Source: Streptomyces rishiriensis (lineage in GTDB: Bacteria; Actinomycetota; Actinomycetes; Streptomycetales; Streptomycetaceae). From it: a DNA stretch of 64,000 bases. The first letter of the stretch is position 1; every line of letters starts with the position of its first letter. Made by a program: the position numbers and the translations under genes. Below the pieces are notes generated by a model. It was given only the letters and a program-made list of their open reading frames with translations, was not told the origin of the DNA and did no database searches. The stretch spans positions 90,136 through 154,135 of the forward strand of contig NZ_BEWA01000021.1 of assembly GCF_003112535.1 (NCBI RefSeq), read 5' to 3'. Shown here one piece after another: positions 8,445 through 16,997 of this stretch.

Positions 8445-9488
8445 TCAGAGCAGCGTGAGCTGGGTGGGTCCGGCCGCGGCGGGCTCCTCGGCCGCGGCGG
8501 GCGGCCGGATCCGGCGGGGCGTTCCCGCGCGCGTGGGGCCGATGCCGTACTCCTCGGCGAGTTCGTGCACCTGACGGGTGATCCGGCGCTGGTACCACTT
8601 CGGGGCGTAGGCGCCGTCCGCGTAGAGCCGTTCGTAGCGGCGCACCAGGTGGGGGTGGTGCTGCCCGAGCCAGGCCATGAACCACTCGCGGGCGCCGGGG
8701 CGCAGATGCAGTGCGAGCGGGGTGACGGAGGTGGCCCCGGCGGCCGCGACCGCCCGGACGGTGGCGCGCAGTTGAGCCGGATCGTCGCCCAGGAACGGGA
8801 TCACCGGCGCCATCAGCACCCCGCAGCCGATGCCGTGGTCGGTGAGGGTCCGCACCACGTCCAGGCGGCGCTGCGGGGCCGGGGTGCCCGGCTCGACGGT
8901 GCGCCACAGCTCGGTGTCGGTGAAGCCCACGGAGACCGAGACCCCGACGTCGGTCACCTCGGCGGACTGCCGCAGCAGGTCGAGGTCGCGCAGGATCAGA
9001 GTGCCCTTGGTCAGGATGGAGAAGGGGTTCGCCCGGTCGCGCAGGGCGGACAGGATGCCCGGCATCAGCCGGTAGCGGCCCTCGGCGCGCTGGTAGCAGT
9101 CGACGTTGGTGCCCATCGCGACGTGCTCGCCCTGCCAGCGGGGCGAGGCGAGCTGGCGGCGCAGCAGCTCCGGCGCGTTCACCTTGACGACGATCTGGGT
9201 GTCGAAGCCGATCCCGGTGTCGAGGTCGAGATAGCTGTGCGTGCGGCGGGCGAAACAGTAGACGCACGCGTGCGTGCAGCCGCGGTAGGGGTTCACCGTC
9301 CACTCGAACGGCATCCGGGAGGCGCCCGGCACCCGGTTGAGGATCGAGCGGGCGCGGATCTCGTGGAAGGTGATGCCGGCGAACTCGGGCGTGTCGAACG
9401 TCCTGGTCGTGACCGCGGCCGCCCCGAACAGCGCGGCGTCCGCCGGCCGGTCGTGGCGGGTCTCCACGGTGAGGTTCTCCCAGCGCAT
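8445..9488 (-). CDS. Radical SAM protein, Rv2578c-like (347 aa)
   Basis: Contains the [4Fe-4S]-binding CxxxCxxC at Cys71, Cys75 and Cys78 (CTHACVYC), followed by ARRTHSYLDLDTGIGF and the strand-rich barrel (MGTNVDCYQRAEGRYRLM; ILTKGTLILRDLDLL). This layout belongs to the SplB-like/Rv2578c radical SAM group. The group includes DNA-repair-like enzymes, but its actinobacterial members have no assigned reaction that I know. ATG 9488 follows CGAGGAG at ideal spacing. A LexA-type box lies 33 bp upstream, which fits a DNA-damage role; I recall that the mycobacterial homologue is in the LexA regulon. Single-gene transcript. Confidence 0.88.
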   Translation of the reverse strand: MRWENLTVETRHDRPADAALFGAAAVTTRTFDTPEFAGITFHEIRARSILNRVPGASRMPFEWTVNPYRGCTHACVYCFARRTHSYLDLDTGIGFDTQIVVKVNAPELLRRQLASPRWQGEHVAMGTNVDCYQRAEGRYRLMPGILSALRDRANPFSILTKGTLILRDLDLLRQSAEVTDVGVSVSVGFTDTELWRTVEPGTPAPQRRLDVVRTLTDHGIGCGVLMAPVIPFLGDDPAQLRATVRAVAAAGATSVTPLALHLRPGAREWFMAWLGQHHPHLVRRYERLYADGAYAPKWYQRRITRQVHELAEEYGIGPTRAGTPRRIRPPAAAEEPAAAGPTQLTLL

Positions 9489-9520
9489 GACGTCTCCTCG
9501 GTAGCACTGCCCACACAATA

Positions 9521-9532
9521 GAACATCTGTTC
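9521..9532. promoter_or_regulatory. LexA (SOS) box GAAC-ATCT-GTTC upstream of radical SAM gene
   Basis: GAACATCTGTTC is the GAAC-N4-GTTC core of the actinobacterial SOS box. It lies 33 bp upstream of the leftward ATG at 9488 and directly abuts TATTGT (complement of 9515-9520), a plausible -10 element. Repressor bound there would block the promoter. No other GAAC-N4-GTTC was noticed near a start in the window. Confidence 0.75.
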
Positions 9533-9690
9533 CCATGATCGTGCGAGGACTCTTTCGGGACCGGTTTCCGATCGGCGGACGATCGCTTCGGCGACCCCGA
9601 TTTGGGCGGCCGTGGACCGGGGTGGTTGGCTTGCCCCGAACCTGAGGCACCCCTGAGCAACCCTGAGCAACACGGACCTGGAGGAACCCC

Positions 9691-10134
9691 ATGGCGCAGG
9701 TCGAGGCCACCACCGAGCGGGTCGTCGCGGCGGACCCGGAAAAGGTGTTCGACACGATCGCCGACTACAGCGGCACGCGCGGGAATCTGCTGACCGAGCA
9801 CTTCAGCGAGTACGAGGTGCGCGAGGGCGGCGACGGCGAGGGCACCCTCGTCCACTGGAAGCTCCAGGCCACCAGCAAGCGCGTCCGCGACTGTCTCCTG
9901 GAGGTCGCCGAACCGACCGACGGCGAGCTCGTGGAGAAGGACCGCAACTCCTCGATGGTCACCGTCTGGCGCGTCACCCCGGCCGGCGAGGGCAGGTCCC
10001 GCGTCGTCGTCACCACCACGTGGAACGGCGCCGGCGGCATCGGCGGCTTCTTCGAGAAGACCTTCGCCCCCAAGGGCCTCGGCCGGATCTACGACGGCGT
10101 CCTCGCCAACCTCGCCGCCGAGGTCGAGAAGTAG
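9691..10134 (+). CDS. SRPBCC (START-like) domain protein (147 aa)
   Basis: A single-domain lipid/polyketide-binding fold. It opens with EATTERVVAADPEKVFDTIADYS, the usual beta1-alpha1 element of SRPBCC proteins, and closes with the long helix GGFFEKTFAPKGLGRIYDGVLANLAAEVEK. The strongly curved sheet (TLVHWKLQ; RDCLLEVAEP; SRVVVTTTWNG) lies between. No catalytic residues can be assigned, and many homologues bind hydrophobic ligands. ATG 9691 follows GGAGGAACCCC. It is divergent from the SOS-controlled radical SAM gene, so the shared gap holds both promoters. Confidence 0.85.
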   Translation: MAQVEATTERVVAADPEKVFDTIADYSGTRGNLLTEHFSEYEVREGGDGEGTLVHWKLQATSKRVRDCLLEVAEPTDGELVEKDRNSSMVTVWRVTPAGEGRSRVVVTTTWNGAGGIGGFFEKTFAPKGLGRIYDGVLANLAAEVEK

Positions 10135-10232
10135 GCCAACGCCCCTGCGTTCCCGGGTGCGTTGATCGCCGTCACCGGATCGAGTGGTTCTCCCTTGTGA
10201 TCGGGACGGCCCCGTAACTCGTCGTACTTGCT

Positions 10233-10261
10233 CACAGTTGTCGCTTTACGCGACAACTGTG
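10233..10261. promoter_or_regulatory. Perfect 12-bp inverted repeat, operator-like
   Basis: CACAGTTGTCGC (10233-10244) and GCGACAACTGTG (10250-10261) are exact reverse complements around TTTAC. The element ends 28 bp before the start of the MFS exporter remnant. The TTGTCGC...GCGACAA core looks like a MarR/TetR-type operator. There is no T-run on either side, which argues against a terminator. No regulator gene remains next to it. Confidence 0.6.
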
Positions 10262-10288
10262 TGGCGGGTGCGACGAGGGGAACGGCTG

Positions 10289-10840
10289 ATGGGCGCAACC
10301 ACTCTGGTGCAGGACGAGCCGGTCACGGCGACTCCCGCGAAGGCCCCGCCGCCGTCGCCCGCCGACGCGGCGGGACCGGCCCGGCGCCGCGTGCGGCTGG
10401 TGTTCTTCGCCCTCATGCTCGCGCTGCTCCTCGCGGCGCTGGAGCAGATGATCGTCGCCACCGCCCTGCCGAGGATCGTCGGCGAACTGCACGGCCCGGA
10501 CCGGATGTCCTGGGCGATCACCGCCTGCCTGCTCACCGCCACCGTCACCCTCCCGGTGTACGGCAAACCCGGCAACCTCCTCGGCCGCAAGGGCGTCTTC
10601 CAGTTCGCGATCGTCGTCTCCGCGCTCGCCGGGCGCGCCCGCACCATGGACCAGCTGATCGCCTTCCGCGCCGTCCAGGGCGTCGGCGCGGGCGGACTGC
10701 TGACCGGGGTGCAGGCGATCGATCTGTCGTGCGGCGAGTACACCGTCATCGCCGCCGGCTACCCGCCGGCCGCCTCCGTCCTGCGGGTGACCGGAGGCGG
10801 GCGAACGGAACACGACCTGCAGCTCGGCCACGAGGACTGA
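10289..10840 (+). pseudogene. Decayed MFS drug exporter, DHA2/EmrB type (remnant)
   Basis: The N-terminal part is unmistakable DHA2: hydrophobic helix 1 (LVFFALMLALLLAALEQMIVATALPRIVGEL), SWAITACLLTATVTLPVYGK with LLGRKGVF, and AFRAVQGVGAGGLLTGVQAI (motif C region). Family members have 12-14 helices and about 480-550 residues; this frame has 184. Several residues are missing between FQFAIVV and LAGRARTMDQ, and after VQAI the sequence jumps to an unrelated hydrophilic tail ending in HDLQLGHED. At least two internal deletions are implied. ATG 10289 follows CGAGGGGAACGG. The intact operator upstream suggests the gene was regulated before it decayed. Confidence 0.8.
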
Positions 10841-10992
10841 CCCCGCGCGGGCACAGCCCAAACGTACGGCGTACCCCGGCGCACCGACGTGAAACCAATT
10901 CCAGGATTGCGGCCCGCACCGACCGGCGTGCGCCGTACGGTGGGCACTGCGGGACAGATCTTGCACAGCTCTGGGGAGAGAGGGCCTGCACC

Positions 10993-13542
10993 ATGGACCG
11001 TGGCACCGAGAGGGACGCACCTCCCCGCCGCGGAACCGCGAGGGAGACGACGACCGAGGCGACGAGCGAGGCGGAACGGGGGTCGCCGCGTCCTGAGGGC
11101 GAGGAGCCCGCCGACGCCGGGCGCGTCCCCCTGGCCGTGGTCGTGGTGGACCGCGAGGGCCTCGTCTCCCACTGGAGCGCCGGCGCACGCCGGCTCTTCG
11201 GCGTCGCCAAGGACGAGGCGATCGGGCAGCCGGCCATCGACCTCCTCCCCGTCTCCGGCGCGCTCCCCGACCCCGACGACGACTTCGCCGCAGACGCCTA
11301 CGGCGAGTACGCCGCCTACGACGGCCTCGGCCCCGGCCTGGACTCCTCCCTCGACCGCGGGCTCGGGTACCCGGCCGCCGGACGGGCCCGGCTGACGGTG
11401 CCCGCGCCGGACGGCGGCCATGAGCGCGTCGACGTGCTGTGGTGGGCCTACCCGCTGGTCGGACCGGGGACGGAACGGCTGCTGGTGCTGGCCGCCGACG
11501 CGACGGCCCTGCGTCCGGAGGAACCGGCGACCCCGTCGGCCGTCGAACGCATCGCCCCCGGCTTCGCCCTGCACACGGACTTCCCCGGCGCCGAGGAGCT
11601 CGCCCGCCGGCTGCCCGAGATCCTGCCCAGCATGAGCGTCGGCGAAAGCGCCCGCATCGTCGCGCAGGTCCTCGAACTCGGCTACCCCGTCATGGAGTTC
11701 AGCCAGAACGACCGGGTGCCCGTGACCCCCGACTGGGGCGTTGCCCGGCGGGTCGAACGCCGGGCGCGCCGGGAGCGCGCCGCCCGCGCCGCCGCCGAAG
11801 GGCTGCCCGTAGCGCAGGATCCGGCCGACGAGGGCGAGGACCTCGAGTACGTCGCCGTCCGCGAGCGGCTGGAGTTCCTCAACGAGGTCAGCGGGAGGAT
11901 CGGTACCTCCCTCGACCTGTCCCGCACCATCGTCGAGGTCAGCCGGGCCGTGGTCCCGCGCTTCACCGACGTCGCCGGCACGTATCTGCGGGAACAGGTC
12001 GTCGCCGGCGAGGGGTTCCCGGACGGCGTGCCGGACACCACCACCCTGTGGCACCGCGTGGCCCTGGAGCACACCGACGAGCCCGGCCGCTGGGACGACG
12101 TCGTGCCCGTGGGCGAGGCCATGCCGTTTCCCGCGCACACCCCGTTCTTCCAGTGCATGACCACCGGCGAGCCCGTCCTGGTGCCGCGGATCAGCGAGCA
12201 GATGGGCCACGCCATCGCCTCGCAGTTCGAGAAGCGGGACATCCGGCCCCTGATCACCGGCCGCTCCATGCTCGTCGTCCCGCTCAAGGCCCGTGACGTC
12301 GTCCTCGGCTTCATGATCCTGCTGCGCCACCCCGAGCGTTCCCTCTTCAACGACATGGACCGGGTCACGGGCGCGGAACTCGCCGCCCGCGCGGGCCTGG
12401 TGCTCGACAACGCGCGCATGTACACCCACCAGGAGAGCGTCGCGGAGACCCTCCAGGACAGCATGCTGCCGCACATCCCGCCGCGCATGGCGGCCTGCGA
12501 CCTCGCCACCCGCTATCTGCCGGGCACGCTGCTCGGGCGGGTCGGCGGGGACTGGTTCGACTCGGTGAAGCTGCCCGGCGCGCGCACCGCGCTCGTCGTC
12601 GGCGACGTCATGGGACACGGTCTCCACTCCGCCGCCATGATGGGCCAGTTGCGCACGGCCGTGCAGACGATGGCCGCCCTCGATCTGCCGCCCGCCCAAC
12701 TCCTGCGCAACCTCGACGATCTGGCGCAACGGCTGGGCGACACCTATCTCGCGACCTGTCTGTACGCCGTCTACGACCCGATCGCGGGCGAGCTGCAGCT
12801 CGCCAACGCGGGCCACATCCCCCCGGTGCTGGTGCGCGCCGCCGACGGCCGCAGCGAGCTGCTCGACCTGCCCACCGGCGCGCCCATCGGCGTGGGCGGG
12901 GTGCCCTTCGAGGCGGTCCGCGTCCGCGTGGAACCGGGGGACCGGCTGGTGATGTGCACCGACGGGCTGGTGGAGATGCGCGGCGAGGACATCGGCGTGG
13001 GCCTGGCGGCCCTGTGCGAGTCCGCGGCCCATCCGGCCGCCTCCATGGACGACGCCTGCGACACCATCGTCCGCGCCCTCGCCGCGACCTTCTCCCGGGC
13101 CGGCCACGCCGACCGCAAGGACGACGTCGCCCTGCTCATGGCCAGGCTCGCCGGCATCGAACCCGGCGACGTCGCCGAGTGGCGCCTCGCCCTCGACCCG
13201 GCCGAGGTCGCCCGGGCCCGCGCCGTGGTCCGCGAGCAGCTCCACGGCTGGGGGCTGGGCTCGCTCGCCGAGCCCGCCGAGCTCATGGTGAGCGAGCTGG
13301 TCACCAACGCCGTACGGCACTCCCGCCGGCGCTCCGTGGGGCTGCGTCTCGTCCGCGGCGACACCCTGCTGTGCGAGGTCGAGGACGACGATCACGAACT
13401 GCCGAACCTGCTGAGCGCCGGACCCGGCGACGAGGCCGGGCGGGGGCTGCGCGTGGTGAGCGCGCTGGCCCGGGAGTGGGGTGCCAGCCGCACGGCGGAG
13501 GGCAAGTCGGTGTGGTTCGAGCTGACGCTGCCGCGCCGCTGA
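10993..13542 (+). CDS. PAS-GAF-PP2C(SpoIIE)-HATPase multidomain phosphatase (849 aa)
   Basis: Serine phosphatase of the SpoIIE/RsbU type fused to an anti-sigma-like kinase domain. Domains in order: disordered charged lead (1-45), PAS (about 45-95, PLAVVVVDREGLVSHWSAGA), linker, GAF (about 300-480, from FLNEVSGRIGTSLDLSRTIV to ELAARAGLVLDNARMY), PP2C (about 490-690) with metal ligands in GRVGGDWFD and GDVMGHGLHSAA, and HATPase_c (about 720-845) with N-box ELMVSELVTNAVRHS. ATG 10993 follows GGGGAGAGAGGG. Such proteins act on anti-sigma-factor antagonists in sigma-B-type partner switching; the substrate here is unknown. Sigma-B-like promoters elsewhere in the window make the link attractive. Confidence 0.92.
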   Translation: MDRGTERDAPPRRGTARETTTEATSEAERGSPRPEGEEPADAGRVPLAVVVVDREGLVSHWSAGARRLFGVAKDEAIGQPAIDLLPVSGALPDPDDDFAADAYGEYAAYDGLGPGLDSSLDRGLGYPAAGRARLTVPAPDGGHERVDVLWWAYPLVGPGTERLLVLAADATALRPEEPATPSAVERIAPGFALHTDFPGAEELARRLPEILPSMSVGESARIVAQVLELGYPVMEFSQNDRVPVTPDWGVARRVERRARRERAARAAAEGLPVAQDPADEGEDLEYVAVRERLEFLNEVSGRIGTSLDLSRTIVEVSRAVVPRFTDVAGTYLREQVVAGEGFPDGVPDTTTLWHRVALEHTDEPGRWDDVVPVGEAMPFPAHTPFFQCMTTGEPVLVPRISEQMGHAIASQFEKRDIRPLITGRSMLVVPLKARDVVLGFMILLRHPERSLFNDMDRVTGAELAARAGLVLDNARMYTHQESVAETLQDSMLPHIPPRMAACDLATRYLPGTLLGRVGGDWFDSVKLPGARTALVVGDVMGHGLHSAAMMGQLRTAVQTMAALDLPPAQLLRNLDDLAQRLGDTYLATCLYAVYDPIAGELQLANAGHIPPVLVRAADGRSELLDLPTGAPIGVGGVPFEAVRVRVEPGDRLVMCTDGLVEMRGEDIGVGLAALCESAAHPAASMDDACDTIVRALAATFSRAGHADRKDDVALLMARLAGIEPGDVAEWRLALDPAEVARARAVVREQLHGWGLGSLAEPAELMVSELVTNAVRHSRRRSVGLRLVRGDTLLCEVEDDDHELPNLLSAGPGDEAGRGLRVVSALAREWGASRTAEGKSVWFELTLPRR

Positions 13543-13701
13543 ACGCGGTGGCCGGGCCGCCCGGCCGGTGTGCGCCCGCGTGCGGATCCCGGACGCCGCG
13601 TGAAGGAACGCGCCCCGCGCTTGTCGCGACGGCCGGGGAGCGGTAGACCGTACTCGCCCGTCGCTTACGGCGGATCGGCCTTGCGTCCTGGGGAGTTGGG
13701 C

Positions 13702-14427
13702 ATGAGCGTGGCGAGTCGGTACCGGGCGGCGTGGGAGGGCTTCTGGCGGGAGGCCCCCCAGGAGCCCGGCGGGGTGTTCTGGGACGCGGACCCGAAGGTG
13801 ACGGCCGCCCTGCACCTCGCCCTCTTCGAGCCCCATCTGACCGACGCCGAACTGCCGTTGGTGGACCTCGGCTGCGGGAACGGCACGCAGACCCGGTACT
13901 TCGCGGAACGCTTCGCACAGGTGGTCGGCGCCGACCTGTCCGCCGCGGCCCTCGACCACGCCCGCCGCGCCGATCCCGCCCCCGGAGCCGCCTACCGGCT
14001 GCTGGACGCGGCGGCGAAGGGCGAGGCCGAGGCCCTGCACGCCGAGGTGGGGGACGCCAACGTCTACATGCGGGGCGTCCTGCACCAGTGCGAGCCCGCC
14101 GACCGGCAGCCGCTCATGGACGGGATCGCCGCGCTGGTGGGCCGGCGCGGCCGGGCCTTCCTCGTGGAACTGTCGGAGGCCGCCCGGCCTGTCCTCGGCG
14201 CTCTGGCACAGAGCCCGGCCGGTCCGCCGCCGAAGCTGGCGCCGATCTTCCGGCACGGCATCGCCCCCGGCGAGGTCGCCGACGACGCGGTGCCCGGCTA
14301 TCTGCGGACCGCCGGGCTCACGGTCCTGGCGTCCGGCGACCTGCCCCTCGTCACGACCGAGTCGGCGCCGGACGGCACCCGGATCGAGCTGCCGTCGACA
14401 TGGTTCGTGACCGCCCGGGAGGTGTGA
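13702..14427 (+). CDS. Class I SAM-dependent methyltransferase (241 aa)
   Basis: Motif I is LPLVDLGCGNGTQTRYFAERF (about residues 52-72), with the SAM-ribose-binding acid in VVGADLSAAALDHAR. VGDANVYMRGVLHQCEPADR is the motif II/post-II stretch with its strand and helix. The N-terminus ASRYRAAWEGFWREAPQEPG is a short helical lid of the kind used for small molecules. The acceptor cannot be told. ATG 13702 follows GGGGAGTTGGGC, while upstream frame-open sequence lacks domain similarity. A strong hairpin 23 bp after the stop probably ends the transcript. Confidence 0.87.
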   Translation: MSVASRYRAAWEGFWREAPQEPGGVFWDADPKVTAALHLALFEPHLTDAELPLVDLGCGNGTQTRYFAERFAQVVGADLSAAALDHARRADPAPGAAYRLLDAAAKGEAEALHAEVGDANVYMRGVLHQCEPADRQPLMDGIAALVGRRGRAFLVELSEAARPVLGALAQSPAGPPPKLAPIFRHGIAPGEVADDAVPGYLRTAGLTVLASGDLPLVTTESAPDGTRIELPSTWFVTAREV

Positions 14428-14786
14428 CCGGCCCTCACGCGAAAACCGTGCCGGCGGCGCCTGTCGCACTTCCGCGCCGCCGGCCCGGCCCGTCTGCCGG
14501 CCCGGCTGTTCGTGCCCCTGATGCGGTCAGCCGGCCGCTGATGTCGTCCCCTGCCGCGACGTCCGCGCGCGCCGCCCGGAGCCAGGTCTCCCGCACGGCG
14601 TCATCCTCCGCCTCGCCGAGCGAGCCGGGTCCCCGTCCGCGTCGCCGCTGTGCCGAGGTGCGCGCGAAGATCACAGCACGCTCCCGGTCGGCCGCGCCAA
14701 CGTCTTCCCGTGCGGGGCGGCCCGCTAGGCTCGGGCCACCCGGAGCGGGCGCTCCGGCGGCGGCCCGGAGACGGCAGGGGGCGGAC
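14428..14786. other. Intergenic region upstream of peptidase cluster
   Basis: Contains the hairpin at 14450-14484 and the presumed promoter of the peptidase operon. A leftward frame of about 80 codons (14435 to about 14690, GTG start, including LGEAEDDAVRETWLRAARAD) has fair codon bias for part of its length. It lacks family features and I do not call it a gene. Confidence 0.3.
14450..14484 (+). terminator. Hairpin terminator after methyltransferase
   Basis: GCCGGCGGCGC (14450-14460) pairs perfectly with GCGCCGCCGGC (14474-14484) around a 13-nt loop, 23 bp downstream of the methyltransferase stop. There is no U-tract, as is common in Streptomyces. Confidence 0.6.
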
Positions 14787-15620
14787 GTGAAGATCCTCAT
14801 CAGCGCCGACATGGAGGGCGCCACCGGTGTCACCTGGCCCGCCGACGTGCTGCCCGGGACCCCGCAGTGGGAGCGCTGCCGGTCGATGTTCACCTCGGAC
14901 GTGAACGCCGCCGCGGTGGGTTTCTTCGACGGCGGGGCGGACGAGGTCCTGGTCAACGAGGCCCACTGGACCATGCGCAACCTGCTCCTCGAACAGCTCG
15001 ACGAACGGGTCGAGATGCTCACCGGCCGGCACAAGGCCCTCTCCATGGTCGAGGGCGTCCAGCACGGCGACGTCGACGGCATCGCGTTCGTCGGCTACCA
15101 CGCGGGCGCCGGAGCCGAGGGCGTGCTCGCCCACACCTACCTCGCCAACTCGATCACCGGCGTCTGGCTGAACGACGTGCGCGCCAGCGAGGGGCTGCTC
15201 AACGCCCATCTCGTGGCCGAGTACGGCGTGCCGGTCGTCCTGGTCACCGGCGACGACGTCGCCTGCGAGGACGCGCTCGGCTACGCGCCCGAGGCGCTGA
15301 AGGTCGCCGTGAAGGACCATGTCTCGCGCTACGCCGCCGTGTGCCGCACACCGGCCCGCACCGCCGCCGACATCCGGGCCGCGGCGAAGGCGGCGACGGG
15401 GCTGGCGATCCGTCAGGAACCGGTCTCGGCAGGGCCGTTCACCGTGGCCGTGGAGTTCGACGCCGAGCACCTCGCGGCAGCGGCCACCGTGGTGCCCGGC
15501 GTCGCCCGCATCGGCGAACGCAAGGCCGCGTACACCGGCGCGACCATGTACGAGGCGATCCGCACGTTCAAGGCGGTCACCACGATCGCCTCGGCCGCGA
15601 TCGAGGAGCAGTATGGCTGA
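14787..15620 (+). CDS. M55 family D-aminopeptidase, DppA-like (277 aa)
   Basis: Zinc-dependent D-aminopeptidase, a family that removes N-terminal D-Ala or D-amino acids from peptides and links to cell-wall peptide use. The N-terminus MKILISADMEGATGV carries the first zinc ligands (Asp8, Glu10) of DppA. HAGAGAEGVLAHTYLANSI and VWLNDVRASEGLLNAHLVAEYGVPVVLVTGDD are the conserved central blocks, and RKAAYTGATMYEAIR follows near the C-terminus. Family length is about 275 residues, so it is complete. GTG 14787 puts the conserved KILISxDMEG strand at the very start. First gene of a four-peptidase run on this strand. Confidence 0.92.
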   Translation: MKILISADMEGATGVTWPADVLPGTPQWERCRSMFTSDVNAAAVGFFDGGADEVLVNEAHWTMRNLLLEQLDERVEMLTGRHKALSMVEGVQHGDVDGIAFVGYHAGAGAEGVLAHTYLANSITGVWLNDVRASEGLLNAHLVAEYGVPVVLVTGDDVACEDALGYAPEALKVAVKDHVSRYAAVCRTPARTAADIRAAAKAATGLAIRQEPVSAGPFTVAVEFDAEHLAAAATVVPGVARIGERKAAYTGATMYEAIRTFKAVTTIASAAIEEQYG

Positions 15621-15676
15621 GCGGCCGGGAACGGCGAGCGCAGCAGGAAGACGGCGGGAAGACGAGCAGGAGCGGC

Positions 15677-16981
15677 ATGGCTGACGCGCAGGCGCGGGAC
15701 GAGGTCGTCCGGTTCACCTCGGACCTCATCCGCATCGACACCACCAACCGGGGCGGCGGGGACTGCCGTGAGCGGCCCGCCGCCGAGTACGCCGCGGCGC
15801 TGCTGGCCGAGGCGGGCATCGAGCCCACCCTGCTGGAGCGCACCCCGGGGCGCACCAACGTCGTCGCCCGCGTCGAGGGCGCCGACCCGTCCGCAGACGC
15901 GCTGCTGCTCCACGGCCATCTGGACGTCGTCCCCGCCGAGGCCGCCGACTGGAGCGTGCACCCCTTCTCCGGGGAGGTGCGCGACGGGGTCGTGTGGGGG
16001 CGCGGCGCGGTCGACATGAAGAACATGGACGCGATGATCCTGGCCGTGCTGCGGGCCTGGGCCCGGGAGGGCGTGCGGCCCCGGCGCGATCTCGTCATCG
16101 CCTTCACCGCCGACGAGGAGGCCAGCGCCGAGGACGGTTCCGGCTTCCTCGCCGACCGTCACCCGCACCTGTTCGACGGCTGCACCGAGGCCGTCGGCGA
16201 ATCGGGCGGGTTCTCCTTCCACGACGGCGCCGGACGCGAGATCTACCCCATCGCGGCGGGCGAGCGCGGCACCGGCTGGCTGAAGCTCACCGCGCGAGGG
16301 CGCGCCGGGCACGGCTCCAAGGTCAACCGCGAGAACGCGGTGACGCGGCTGGCCGCGGCCGTCGCCCGCATCGGCGAGCACGTCTGGCCGCCCCGGCTCA
16401 CGCCGACCGTCGCCGCCGCGCTCACCGAACTGGCCGCGCTGTACGGCGTCGACGCCGACCTCGACGACGTGGACGCCCTGCTGGGCAAGCTGGGCCCGGC
16501 CGCAGCCCTGGTCGAGGCGACCGTGCGCAACAGTGCCAACCCGACCATGCTGGACGCCGGTTACAAGGTCAACGTGATCCCGGGAGAGGCAGCCGCCTTC
16601 GTGGACGGCCGGTATCTCGTGGGCGCCGAGGACGAGTTCTGCGCCACCCTCGACGAACTCACCGGCCCCGACGTCGACTGGGAGTTCCACCACCGCGAAG
16701 TCGCCCTCCAGGCACCGGTGGACGCGCCGCTGTACGCCCGGATGCGCGCCGCCGTCGAGGAGTTCGCGCCCGAGGGGCATGTGGTGCCGTACTGCATGTC
16801 GGGCGGCACGGACGCCAAGCAGTTCTCGCGGCTCGGAATCACCGGCTACGGCTTCGCGCCGCTGAAGCTCCCCGAGGGCCTCGACTACCAGGCGCTCTTC
16901 CACGGCGTGGACGAACGGGTCCCGGTCGAGGCGCTGCACTTCGGCGTCCGCGTCCTCGACCGGTTCCTGCGGACGGCCTAG
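15677..16981 (+). CDS. M20 family zinc peptidase/deacylase (434 aa)
   Basis: Di-zinc hydrolase of the ArgE/DapE/CPG2 group. Metal and catalytic residues are visible: His81 and Asp83 in HGHLDVVP, bridging Asp113 in GRGAVDMKNMDA, Glu147-Glu148 in TADEEAS, and His near 211-214 in GRAGHGSK. The inserted dimerisation domain is typical, and CMSGGTDAKQFSRLGI gives the C-terminal ligand region. ATG 15677 follows GAGCAGGAGCGGC. It lies 56 bp after the D-aminopeptidase and 16 bp before the S9 peptidase, so all are probably one transcript. Likely a dipeptidase or N-acyl amino acid deacylase. Confidence 0.93.
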   Translation: MADAQARDEVVRFTSDLIRIDTTNRGGGDCRERPAAEYAAALLAEAGIEPTLLERTPGRTNVVARVEGADPSADALLLHGHLDVVPAEAADWSVHPFSGEVRDGVVWGRGAVDMKNMDAMILAVLRAWAREGVRPRRDLVIAFTADEEASAEDGSGFLADRHPHLFDGCTEAVGESGGFSFHDGAGREIYPIAAGERGTGWLKLTARGRAGHGSKVNRENAVTRLAAAVARIGEHVWPPRLTPTVAAALTELAALYGVDADLDDVDALLGKLGPAAALVEATVRNSANPTMLDAGYKVNVIPGEAAAFVDGRYLVGAEDEFCATLDELTGPDVDWEFHHREVALQAPVDAPLYARMRAAVEEFAPEGHVVPYCMSGGTDAKQFSRLGITGYGFAPLKLPEGLDYQALFHGVDERVPVEALHFGVRVLDRFLRTA

Positions 16982-16997
16982 GCGGACGGGGGACGAC

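Noticed and set aside
6724..9855. A continuous leftward frame of about 1040 codons covering the hydrolase and the radical SAM region
   Set aside because: Only the first 525 codons from the stop encode a family. The upstream part is an out-of-frame reading of the radical SAM gene and its promoter, and the signal peptide starts at 8301.
10759..14469. A 1236-codon frame antisense to the phosphatase and methyltransferase
   Set aside because: Gly/Asp/Val-rich shadow without a domain; the sense strand encodes clear PAS-GAF-PP2C-HATPase and methyltransferase domains.
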